Both the position numbers and the translations under genes were made by a program. The notes beneath the pieces are model-generated. The model did not search any database. It saw only the letters and a program-made list of their open reading frames with translations, and was not told the DNA's origin. Below are positions 1 to 5,451 of a stretch of DNA of 9,859 nt, piece after piece. This DNA is from Desulfovibrionales bacterium GWA2_65_9 (GTDB lineage Bacteria > Desulfobacterota > Desulfovibrionia > Desulfovibrionales > Desulfovibrionaceae). Location: the NCBI GenBank assembly GCA_001799475.1, contig MGTN01000015.1:15833-25691 (forward strand). The letters run 5' to 3'. Numbering within the stretch: the stretch's first letter is position 1; each line of letters starts with the position of its first letter.

Positions 1-706
1 GCCCGCAGCCCTCGCCCATGACAAAGCCGTCGCGCTCCTTGTCAAAGGGCCGGGAGGCGTGCTCGGGGTCGTCGTTCCTGGTGGACAGGGCCTTCATGGC
101 GTTGAACCCGGCAAAGGCCAGCGGCGTGATGGTGCTCTCGGCCCCGCCGCAGATCATGACGTCGTTGCGGCCGAGCTTGATCTCGGAGAAGGCGCAGCCC
201 ACGGCGTGGGTGCCTGAGGCGCAGGCCGTGGTGGTGCAGATGTTGGCCCCGCGCGCGCCGTGCTCGATGGAGACCATGCCCGCAGCCATGTTGGCGATGA
301 TGGTCGGGATGAAAAATGGGCTGATGCGGCCGGGCCCGGAGTCCGTCAGCTTCTTGTGCTGGGTCTCGATGCCCTCGAGCCCGCCCAGGCCGACGCCGAT
401 GATGACCCCGGCGCGGTGCGCTTCCTCCGGCGGGATGGTCCACCCGGCCTGGTCCATGAGCATCTTGGAGGCGGACACGGCGTACTGGGAGAACTTCTCC
501 ATGCGCCGCGCGGCCTTGTGGTTGATGTACTTGGTGGGATCAAAGTCCTTGACCTCGCCGGCGATCTGCGTGTCGTGGCCGGTGGCGTCGAAGCTGGTGA
601 GCTTGGCGATGCCGATCTTTCCGGCCAGCAGATTGGTCCAGCTGGAATCGAGGTCGTTACCAAGGGGGGTAATGGCGGCCAAGGCCGTGACGACAACCCT
701 GTTCAT
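1..706 (-). CDS. fabF: 3-oxoacyl-ACP synthase II (FabF), N-terminal part, cut by window edge
   Basis: Condensing enzyme that elongates acyl-ACP with malonyl-ACP in cytoplasmic type II fatty-acid synthesis. The window holds the first 235 codons of a protein that is usually about 410 residues; the rest lies left of position 1. The start MNRVVVTALAAITPLGND fits the family's usual N terminus, although most members have VTGLG where this one has VTALA. The nucleophilic cysteine is Cys162 in TTTACASGTHAVG, close to Cys163 of E. coli FabF. The catalytic His residues would lie outside the window. No strong Shine-Dalgarno is visible before the ATG at 706-704; GGAA about 10 nt upstream is the best candidate. 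It is the last visible gene of the plsX-fabH-fabG-acpP series, 117 nt after acpP, and is separated from it by a terminator-like hairpin. The identification is secure. Confidence 0.96.
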   Translation of the reverse strand, partial: MNRVVVTALAAITPLGNDLDSSWTNLLAGKIGIAKLTSFDATGHDTQIAGEVKDFDPTKYINHKAARRMEKFSQYAVSASKMLMDQAGWTIPPEEAHRAGVIIGVGLGGLEGIETQHKKLTDSGPGRISPFFIPTIIANMAAGMVSIEHGARGANICTTTACASGTHAVGCAFSEIKLGRNDVMICGGAESTITPLAFAGFNAMKALSTRNDDPEHASRPFDKERDGFVMGEGCG

Positions 707-742
707 GGGGGAATTCCGTGGTTCGGGTTCATCCCTGGCGGG

Positions 743-786
743 AAAAGACGGAGCGCTCCACAGGCACGCGAGCCGGGAGCGCTCCG
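743..786 (-). terminator. Terminator-like hairpin between acpP and fabF (possible attenuator)
   Basis: Two copies of the palindrome GGAGCGCTCC face each other. Read on the minus strand they form an 11-bp perfect stem (arms 776-786 and 749-759) with a 16-nt loop, followed directly by TCTTTT. This has the layout of a rho-independent terminator. It sits in the 117-nt gap between acpP and fabF, inside an apparent operon, so partial termination or mRNA end protection is more likely than a full stop. Each arm is itself palindromic, so alternative small hairpins are possible. Confidence 0.6.
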
Positions 787-823
787 GACTGGTCAAAGAA
801 ACAGGCCGCTTGAGGCCGCCGTT

Positions 824-1054
824 TTACTTGTGCTTCTCGATGTACTCGATGGCGTCCTTGACCTTGAGGATCTTCTGGGCTTCCTCGTCGTCGATCTCGA
901 TGTCAAAGGACTCTTCCATGGCCATGATCAGCTCGGTCAGGTCGAGCGAGTCGGCTCCCAGGTCCTCGACAAAGGAGGCCTCAGGCTTCACTTCGTCGGC
1001 GGACACGCCCAGCTGCTCCACGACAATGGCTTTCACTTTCTCGGCTACAGACAT
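824..1054 (-). CDS. acpP: Acyl carrier protein
   Basis: Small acidic carrier that holds growing acyl chains on a 4'-phosphopantetheine arm during fatty-acid synthesis and donates them to PlsX and other acyltransferases. It has 76 residues, the usual length, and the phosphopantetheine attachment site is Ser36 in the GADSLDLTEL motif. Helix II continues as IMAMEESFDIEI, and the protein is strongly Asp/Glu rich, as expected. The ATG at 1054-1052 follows a clear Shine-Dalgarno (GGAGGG, a few nt upstream). It lies 32 nt after fabG and 117 nt before fabF, the common bacterial order. Its position inside the fatty-acid cluster makes it the housekeeping ACP rather than a polyketide-dedicated one. The hairpin downstream could help raise ACP output relative to FabF. 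Confidence 0.98.
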   Translation of the reverse strand: MSVAEKVKAIVVEQLGVSADEVKPEASFVEDLGADSLDLTELIMAMEESFDIEIDDEEAQKILKVKDAIEYIEKHK

Positions 1055-1086
1055 ATTCCCTCCAGAAGGTGTTTTTAACGTGATGG

Positions 1087-1830
1087 TTACATGTACATGC
1101 CGCCATTGACAGCCAGGACCTGACCAGTGACATAGCCAGCGCCCGCTCCGGAAAGGAACGAGACGGCGCTTGCGATGTCCTCGGGTCCGCCCAGGCGGCC
1201 AAGGGGAATGTTCTCCAGCATTTTCGAAATAATGGCCTCGGGCAGCGCGGCGGTCATGTCGGTCTGGATGAAGCCGGGGGTGATGGCGTTCACCGTGATG
1301 TTGCGTCCGGCCAGCTCGCGCGCGGCGCTCTTGGTCAGCCCGATGAGTCCGGCCTTGGCGGCCACGTAGTTGGCCTGGCCGGCGTTGCCCATCTGCCCGA
1401 CCACGGAGCTGATGTTGACGATGCGGCCCCGGCGCTGCTTGACCATGATCTTGGCGGCCTCGCGCAGGCAGGCGAAGGCCCCGGTCAGGTTCACCTGGAT
1501 GACCCGGTCCCAGTCCTCGTCCTTCATGCGGATGAGCAGGCCGTCCTTGGTGATGCCGGCGTTGTTGACCAGCACCTCCAGGGTGACCTTGTCCTTGATC
1601 TCCTCACTGAAAAACGCCGTCACGGCCTCGCGGTTGGAGGCGTCCAGGCGGAAGGCCTTGGCCTCGCCGCCGTCACCCGTGATGGCGGCCACGACCTTTT
1701 CGGCTTCCTCGGGGCGGCTGACAAAGGTCAGGTAGACCTCGAAGCCGTCCTTGGCCAGCCTCTCGGCGCAGGCGCGGCCAATGCCGCGTGAACCGCCCGT
1801 GACCAGCGCAACCTTGGGCAAGTCGCTCAT
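1087..1830 (-). CDS. fabG: 3-oxoacyl-ACP reductase FabG
   Basis: NADPH-dependent short-chain dehydrogenase/reductase that reduces 3-oxoacyl-ACP to 3-hydroxyacyl-ACP. It has 247 residues, typical of FabG. The cofactor-binding TGGSRGIG is at residues 11-18 and NNAG at 89-92. The catalytic tetrad is Asn114, Ser142, Tyr155 and Lys159 (YVAAK). The C terminus VTGQVLAVNGGMYM is the FabG type. The frame is open for 25 codons further upstream, but the ATG at 1830-1828 (MSDLPKVALVTGG) is the natural start: it follows a good Shine-Dalgarno (GAGGG at 1840-1836) and puts the Rossmann glycines at the usual distance. It lies 105 nt after fabH and 32 nt before acpP. A small hairpin lies just upstream of the ribosome binding site. 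Confidence 0.97.
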   Translation of the reverse strand: MSDLPKVALVTGGSRGIGRACAERLAKDGFEVYLTFVSRPEEAEKVVAAITGDGGEAKAFRLDASNREAVTAFFSEEIKDKVTLEVLVNNAGITKDGLLIRMKDEDWDRVIQVNLTGAFACLREAAKIMVKQRRGRIVNISSVVGQMGNAGQANYVAAKAGLIGLTKSAARELAGRNITVNAITPGFIQTDMTAALPEAIISKMLENIPLGRLGGPEDIASAVSFLSGAGAGYVTGQVLAVNGGMYM

Positions 1831-1845
1831 GATTTCCCTCGTTCG

Positions 1846-1863
1846 CGGCGGGTTTGCCCGCCG
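1846..1863 (-). other. Hairpin just upstream of the fabG ribosome binding site
   Basis: A 7-bp perfect stem (CGGCGGG/CCCGCCG) with a 4-nt loop lies in the 105-nt fabH-fabG gap. It ends 5 nt before the fabG Shine-Dalgarno at 1840-1836. No T-run follows, so it is not an intrinsic terminator. It could mark an mRNA processing or stability site, or affect ribosome access to fabG. In DNA this GC-rich it could also be chance. I see no other gene or promoter in this gap. Confidence 0.4.
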
Positions 1864-1935
1864 GGTTGATCGCACGCTCGTACCCGAATTCGCGCCGGAC
1901 TGCAAATATCCGTGCGCCAGCGCCCCGCCTTGGTC

Positions 1936-2934
1936 CTAGAAGCGCAGCAGGGCCGAACCCCAGGTGAAGCCGCCGCCAAAGGTGCTCAGCAGCACAAGAT
2001 TTCCGTCCTTGATGAAGCCCTCCTCGCGGGCCTCGGAAAGCGCGATGATCACCGAGGCGGCCGAGGTGTTGCCGTATTTCTGCAGATTGGTGAAGATCTT
2101 CTCGGTCGGCATCTCCAGGCGGGTGCCCACGGCATCGATGATGCGCAGGTTGGCCTGGTGCGGGATGAACACGTCCACCTGGTCTTTGTCCAGGCTGTTT
2201 TTCTCCAGCATCTTCTTGCAGATGCTGCTCATGGCGCGCACCGCGTACTTGAAGACCTCGCGGCCGTTCATCTCCACGAAGAAGTCGCGGCGCACGGTCT
2301 CGCCGGGCTTGTAGGGCGCGCCGGAGCCGCCGCCCTTGACGGTCAGCAGGCCGTGGGCCGAGCCGTCGGTGGCCAGCAGCACGTCGAGCACCTGGGCGCA
2401 GCCAGCCGGGGCGAGTCCGGTGTCGGCGGTGACGATGGCCGCGCCCCCGCCGTCGCCGAAGAGGATGCAGATGCTGCGGTCGGTGTAGTCCAGGCGCGAG
2501 GACACGACGTCCGTGGCCGCGACCAGGACCTTGGCCTCGGGGTGCAGGCAGATGATCGCCCGCGCCGCCTCTAGCGCGAAAAGAAAGCCGGAGCAGGCGG
2601 CGGAGATGTCCATGGCCGTGCGGCCGATGATGCCCAGGCAGTCCGCCAGCATGCAGGCGGACGAGGGGATGTAGGCATCGGGCGTGAAGGTGGCCACCAG
2701 GATGTGCGTCAGCTCCTCGGCCTGCATGCCTGCGTTTTCCAGGGCGCGCAAGGCCGCCTGGTGCGAGAGGCTGACCGTGGTCTCGCCCAGGGCGGCGATG
2801 CGCCGCTCCTTGACGCCGGTGCGCGAGGTGATCCATTCGTCGTTGGTGTCGACCATGCGTTCGAGGTCGGCGTTGGTGAGCCTGGTCTCCGGCACACAGT
2901 GGCCCAGTCCGCGAATGATGCAGGGAGTTGTCAT
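1936..2934 (-). CDS. fabH: 3-oxoacyl-ACP synthase III (FabH)
   Basis: Starts fatty-acid synthesis by condensing an acyl-CoA, typically acetyl-CoA, with malonyl-ACP. It has 332 residues, slightly longer than the E. coli enzyme. The catalytic triad is complete: Cys114 in DISAACSGF, His259 in FIPHQAN and Asn289 in YGNTSAAS. The N-terminal motif DEWITSRTGVKERR (residues 32-45) and the C-terminal FGGGFTWGSALLRF (residues 319-332) are FabH signatures. The ATG at 2934-2932 gives the standard N terminus (IIRGLGHCVPE). The Shine-Dalgarno there is poor (GAGCGA), so initiation may be modest or depend on upstream translation. It follows plsX after 90 nt of GC-rich hairpin-forming sequence. Whether it prefers straight or branched primers cannot be read from the sequence. 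Confidence 0.97.
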   Translation of the reverse strand: MTTPCIIRGLGHCVPETRLTNADLERMVDTNDEWITSRTGVKERRIAALGETTVSLSHQAALRALENAGMQAEELTHILVATFTPDAYIPSSACMLADCLGIIGRTAMDISAACSGFLFALEAARAIICLHPEAKVLVAATDVVSSRLDYTDRSICILFGDGGGAAIVTADTGLAPAGCAQVLDVLLATDGSAHGLLTVKGGGSGAPYKPGETVRRDFFVEMNGREVFKYAVRAMSSICKKMLEKNSLDKDQVDVFIPHQANLRIIDAVGTRLEMPTEKIFTNLQKYGNTSAASVIIALSEAREEGFIKDGNLVLLSTFGGGFTWGSALLRF

Positions 2935-2957
2935 GAGGTTCGCTCGGTGTGGTGTTT

Positions 2958-3015
2958 GCCGGTGCTTACCGGCGGTTATCCTCGGCCCGGCCGCGGCTTG
3001 CGCCAGGGGCCGGGC
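2958..3015 (-). other. Two consecutive hairpins in the plsX-fabH gap
   Basis: The 90-nt gap between plsX and fabH contains two inverted repeats. In transcription order the first is an 8-bp stem, GCCCGGCC with GGCCGGGC (3015-3008 with 2992-2985, 15-nt loop). The second is a 6-bp stem, GCCGGT with ACCGGC (2973-2968 with 2963-2958, 4-nt loop). Neither is followed by a T-run. They may stabilise or help process the polycistronic mRNA, but base composition makes chance pairing plausible. No promoter is evident here. Confidence 0.35.
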
Positions 3016-3024
3016 AGGGGCGCA

Positions 3025-4062
3025 TCAGGCCTTGTGCCTGCTGAACTGCGCGAGTTCAGTATGGGCGGAGAGCTCTGCCGCCAGGTGCTCGTGCGACTTG
3101 CGCTCGACATAGGTCGCGGCCATGCGGATGGCGTTGGTCACGGCCTTGAGATTGCTCGATCCGTGGCAGACGATGAGGATGCTCTTGAGCCCCAGGAGCG
3201 GGGCTCCGCCGTACTCGGCGTAGTCCATCATCTTCGCGAAATTCTTGAGCGAACCCATGGACAGCGCCGCACCCACGCGTGAGAGCATGTGCCGTTTCAG
3301 CTCGCGCTTCAGCACCCGGCCAAAGCTGCGCGCCAGGCCCTCGGAGAGCTTCAGGCAGACGTTGCCCACAAAGCCGTCGCACACGGCCACGTCCAGGTCG
3401 CCGGTGAAGATGTCGCGGCCCTCGACGTTGCCCACGAAATTGAGCGAGGTCTTCTTCAGGAGGTCAAAGGCCTCCTTGACCATGACGTTGCCCTTGCCCT
3501 CTTCCTCGCCGATGGACAAAAGGCCCACCCTGGGCTTGTCCACGCCGAGCACGTCACGCGCCAGCACGTCGCCCATGATGCCGAACTGGGCCAGGTGCGA
3601 GGCCTTGGAGTCCACGTTGGCGCCCACGTCGATGAGCACGATGGGTTCCTTCTCCGTGGGCATGATGCTGGCCAGCGCCGGGCGCTCCACGCCCTTGATG
3701 CGGCCAAGGGTAAAGATCCCGCAGGCCACGGAGGCCCCGGAATTGCCTGCGCTGACCACGCCGTCGGCACGACCCTCCTTCACCAGCTGGCAGGCCACCT
3801 GGATGGAGGAGTCCTTCTTGCGGCGCAGGGCGTCAGACGGCTTCTCTTTCATGTCCACCACCTGGGAGGCGTGGACGATGTCGATGGGCAGGCCGGGCTC
3901 TGCGTTCAGGCGCGCAAGCTCGCCACGCAAGGCTTCCGCATCGCCCACCAGGGTGATGCGGATGCCTTCGCGGGCGGCCTGGAGAGCCGCAGCCACGTTG
4001 ATCCGGGGGCCGATGTCGCCCCCCATGGCATCAACGGCGATGTGGGGCGGGGTCTCAGGCAT
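3025..4062 (-). CDS. plsX: Phosphate acyltransferase PlsX
   Basis: Converts acyl-ACP and phosphate to acyl-phosphate, the donor used by PlsY for lysophosphatidate synthesis, and so links fatty-acid synthesis to phospholipids. It is a peripheral membrane enzyme. It has 345 residues, the usual size, with the family motifs VDAMGGD (10-16), SAGNSGA (104-110), IDVGANVD (144-151) and YGGAPLLGLK (284-293). The ATG at 4062-4060 lies inside the end of rpmF: the last 8 nt of rpmF (ATGCCTGA) include the plsX start, and no good Shine-Dalgarno is visible. Translation is therefore probably coupled to rpmF. The rpmF-plsX-fabH order is widely conserved in bacteria. No key motif is missing. Confidence 0.97.
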   Translation of the reverse strand: MPETPPHIAVDAMGGDIGPRINVAAALQAAREGIRITLVGDAEALRGELARLNAEPGLPIDIVHASQVVDMKEKPSDALRRKKDSSIQVACQLVKEGRADGVVSAGNSGASVACGIFTLGRIKGVERPALASIMPTEKEPIVLIDVGANVDSKASHLAQFGIMGDVLARDVLGVDKPRVGLLSIGEEEGKGNVMVKEAFDLLKKTSLNFVGNVEGRDIFTGDLDVAVCDGFVGNVCLKLSEGLARSFGRVLKRELKRHMLSRVGAALSMGSLKNFAKMMDYAEYGGAPLLGLKSILIVCHGSSNLKAVTNAIRMAATYVERKSHEHLAAELSAHTELAQFSRHKA

Positions 4063-4234
4063 TCGCGATGCTGACGGCCTGGCGGTCCTTGTAGTTGCCG
4101 CAGGCGGAGCAGGCGCGGTGCGAGATCACAGGCTCGCCGCACTTGCACAGCACGACGTTGGGCGTGGCCACGTGGTCGTGGGCGCGGCGCATGTTCTTGC
4201 GGGACTTGGAGGTCTTTTTCTTCGGTAAGGCCAT
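4055..4234 (-). CDS. rpmF: 50S ribosomal protein L32, zinc-ribbon form
   Basis: Small basic protein of the large ribosomal subunit. It has 59 residues, beginning MALPKKKTSKSRKNMRRAHD, the classic L32 N terminus. Four cysteines form a zinc ribbon: Cys30 and Cys32 (CKC), and Cys42 and Cys45 (CSAC). This is the zinc-binding version rather than the cysteine-free paralogue made under zinc limitation in some bacteria. The ATG at 4234-4232 follows a strong Shine-Dalgarno (AAGGAG, about 7 nt upstream). It lies 61 nt-scale downstream of the DUF177 gene, and its stop overlaps the plsX start by 8 nt. The DUF177-rpmF-plsX arrangement joins ribosome supply to membrane lipid synthesis. Confidence 0.97.
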   Translation of the reverse strand: MALPKKKTSKSRKNMRRAHDHVATPNVVLCKCGEPVISHRACSACGNYKDRQAVSIANA

Positions 4235-4294
4235 GAGGCACTCCTTATTAATGCTTGCCGCGCGGGGGGAGGGACTCCTCCGGCACGCGGGCTA

Positions 4295-4813
4295 TTATAG
4301 CTTCAAGTTGCGCAGGACCGCAAGCCTGGGATCGCCCTTGTCCTGGGCGCAGGAGCAGGTTTCCTGGTTGCGGTTCACGCCGCATTTGGGGCACAGGCCC
4401 CGGCAGTCCTCGGCACACAGGGGGCTCACCGGCAGGGCCAGCATGAACTGCTCCCAAAGGTAGCCTGCGACGTCCAGATCGAGGAAGCCCTTGCCGCGCC
4501 GGATGCGGCACTCGTCCAGGCTGTCGTCGTCCTGGGCGCGGGGCTCCTCAAAACTCTCGAAGTCGCCGGCCAGGGGGACCTCGATCTCCTCGGCGCAGCG
4601 GTCGCAGGGGACCAGCACCGAGCCGGAAAAGCTCCCGGCCACATGAAAGCCCTCGTCCTGGGGCGTGATGAACATCCGGGCCTCGAAGTCCTGGCCGGGC
4701 TTGGCCTGAAGGCCATACTCACGCATGGGGCCGGTCCACAGGGACTGGTCCGTGAAATGAAATTCCCGGCCCTCGGCCGGGATGTCCTTCAGCGTGATCC
4801 AGAGTTCAAACAT
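4295..4813 (-). CDS. yceD: YceD/DUF177 family protein, upstream partner of rpmF
   Basis: Member of the YceD/DUF177 family, linked in E. coli and plants to accumulation of 23S rRNA; the molecular mechanism is not established. It has 172 residues. A first Cys pair is Cys70 and Cys73 (PCDRC). The conserved C-terminal block runs from about 112 to 155: DLDVAGYLWEQFMLALPVSP, then Cys133, Cys137, Cys141, Cys144 (GLCPKCGVNRN), Cys153 and Cys155. Eight cysteines in pairs suggest zinc binding, which is an inference. The ATG at 4813-4811 follows GAGG at a workable distance and about 14 nt of predicted leader. It is the first gene of the operon, 60 nt before rpmF, the position this family occupies in most bacteria. 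Confidence 0.9.
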   Translation of the reverse strand: MFELWITLKDIPAEGREFHFTDQSLWTGPMREYGLQAKPGQDFEARMFITPQDEGFHVAGSFSGSVLVPCDRCAEEIEVPLAGDFESFEEPRAQDDDSLDECRIRRGKGFLDLDVAGYLWEQFMLALPVSPLCAEDCRGLCPKCGVNRNQETCSCAQDKGDPRLAVLRNLKL

Positions 4814-4833
4814 ATCGCCTCGCAGGCCGCATC

Positions 4834-4861
4834 TCTATACGGAGGGGTTTTTGTTTGTCAA
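4834..4861 (-). promoter_or_regulatory. Sigma70-type promoter of the yceD-rpmF-plsX-fab operon
   Basis: On the minus strand a perfect -35 hexamer TTGACA (4861-4856) is followed after 16 nt by TATAGA (4839-4834), which matches four of six consensus -10 bases. The expected transcription start is near 4827, giving a leader of about 14 nt before the yceD ATG at 4813. The AT-rich tract just upstream (TGCTTTTTTC) could act as an UP element. No obvious FapR-type or FadR-type palindrome overlaps it. Confidence 0.7.
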
Positions 4862-4872
4862 GAAAAAAGCAC

Positions 4873-4901
4873 TTGCGTTTTTCCGTGCCTGGGGCTACAA
4901 G
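4873..4901 (+). promoter_or_regulatory. Weak candidate promoter for rpmB
   Basis: TTGCGT (4873-4878), a 17-nt spacer and TACAAG (4896-4901) are the best sigma70-like pair I can find upstream of rpmB on the plus strand. The match is poor (three of six and four of six bases). If used, transcription would start near 4908 and leave a leader of about 85 nt. A promoter must lie in 4814-4992, because the neighbour on the left is transcribed away, but its exact site is uncertain. Confidence 0.25.
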
Positions 4902-4916
4902 TCCTCTTCCCTGATG

Positions 4917-4957
4917 CCGGGGAGCCCGGTTTCAGGTCCTGCGCGGCGTTTCCGCGC
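4917..4957 (+). other. Two small hairpins in the rpmB leader
   Basis: CCGGG-GAG-CCCGG (4917-4929) and GCGCGG-CGTTT-CCGCGC (4941-4957) form two compact stems of 5 and 6 bp. They lie between the candidate promoter and the rpmB Shine-Dalgarno at 4980-4985. Ribosomal protein leaders often carry structures used in autogenous control, but I recognise no defined L28 leader here. No T-run follows either stem. Confidence 0.35.
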
Positions 4958-4992
4958 GATGACAGAGCTCGTTCATTTCAGGAGGTTTCCCC

Positions 4993-5208
4993 ATGTCCCA
5001 GACGTGCGAAATATGCGGCAAGCACCCCAGTTCCGGCAATAACGTGAGCCACGCCAACAACCGCACCAGACGCCGCTTTCTGCCGAACCTGCAGCGCGTC
5101 CGGGCCCTTTTGCCCTCGGGCGAAGTGCGCGCCCTGCGCGCCTGCACCCGCTGCATCCGCAGCGGCGCGGTGGTCAAGCCGCCCGTGCGCGTTATCCCTG
5201 CCGCTTAA
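4993..5208 (+). CDS. rpmB: 50S ribosomal protein L28, zinc-binding form
   Basis: Basic protein of the large ribosomal subunit. It has 71 residues, starting MSQTCEICGKHPSSGNNVSHANNRT, the standard L28 N terminus. Two Cys pairs, Cys5/Cys8 (CEIC) and Cys51/Cys54 (CTRC), make the zinc-binding version of L28. The ATG follows a perfect AGGAGG (4980-4985) with a 7-nt spacer, as expected for a highly expressed gene. It is divergent from the yceD-rpmF operon (179 nt between start codons) and is followed by a strong terminator, so it is probably monocistronic. No L33 (rpmG) gene is next to it, unlike in many proteobacteria. Confidence 0.97.
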   Translation: MSQTCEICGKHPSSGNNVSHANNRTRRRFLPNLQRVRALLPSGEVRALRACTRCIRSGAVVKPPVRVIPAA

Positions 5209-5236
5209 GTTCTGCAAGATCAGGCCCTGGCCTGTC

Positions 5237-5267
5237 AAAGAGCCCCGGAGCGATTCGGGGCTCTTTT
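5237..5267 (+). terminator. Intrinsic terminator after rpmB
   Basis: An 11-bp perfect stem (AAAGAGCCCCG, 5237-5247, with CGGGGCTCTTT, 5256-5266) has an 8-nt loop and runs into a TTTT tract, 28 nt after the rpmB stop codon. It is a strong rho-independent terminator. It separates rpmB from the methyltransferase gene downstream, so that gene needs its own promoter. Confidence 0.92.
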
Positions 5268-5301
5268 GCGTTTTCCGCGCGCCGGGCGCCAGGGCGCGGG
5301 C

Positions 5302-5337
5302 CATCAGGGTGCCGGTCATCAGGGCATAGGCCATCAG
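5302..5337. repeat. Three CATCAG direct repeats at exact 15-bp spacing
   Basis: CATCAG occurs at 5302-5307, 5317-5322 and 5332-5337, each 15 bp from the next; the first two continue as CATCAGGG. They lie in the non-coding stretch between the rpmB terminator and the methyltransferase gene. They could be regulator binding sites upstream of that gene, or the trace of a small tandem duplication. Fifteen bp is not a whole number of helical turns (about 1.4), so cooperative binding on one DNA face is not favoured. Confidence 0.5.
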
Positions 5338-5361
5338 CTGCGCTGAACGTCCCCATCGGCA

Positions 5362-5427
5362 CATGCCATTGGACCTCGGCCCGCGCCTCTGGCATGAAGG
5401 GGCTGCCGGGCTGGCCTTGGGGCCAGC
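5362..5427 (+). promoter_or_regulatory. Structured leader of the methyltransferase gene
   Basis: Two inverted repeats lie between the terminator of rpmB and the next gene. CATGCCA (5362-5368) pairs with TGGCATG (5390-5396) across 21 nt. GCTGGCC-TTGG-GGCCAGC (5410-5427) is a 7-bp stem with a tetraloop, ending 12 nt before the AGGAGG ribosome binding site (5440-5445). The outer pair could be an operator or an RNA stem. I see no convincing promoter hexamers in 5268-5451 and no recognisable riboswitch such as a B12 box. Function is unknown. Confidence 0.35.
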
Positions 5428-5451
5428 GGGCGTATCGCCAGGAGGACCGCC

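Noticed and set aside
1673..2836. A 387-codon open frame on the minus strand overlapping fabH and the start of fabG
   Set aside because: It is the same strand but a different frame from fabH. Its product is Arg/His/Gly-rich without motifs, while fabH has its complete catalytic triad.
4814..4992. A fatty-acid regulator operator (FapR-like or FadR-like) at the operon promoter
   Set aside because: I looked for an AT-rich palindrome overlapping the TTGACA/TATAGA promoter and found none. Only the promoter itself and the rpmB leader hairpins are supportable.
5302..5337. CATCAG repeats as a CRISPR array or plasmid iterons
   Set aside because: The units are 6-8 bp with 15-bp spacing and only three copies. 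There are no spacers of CRISPR length, no cas genes and no replication initiator gene nearby.
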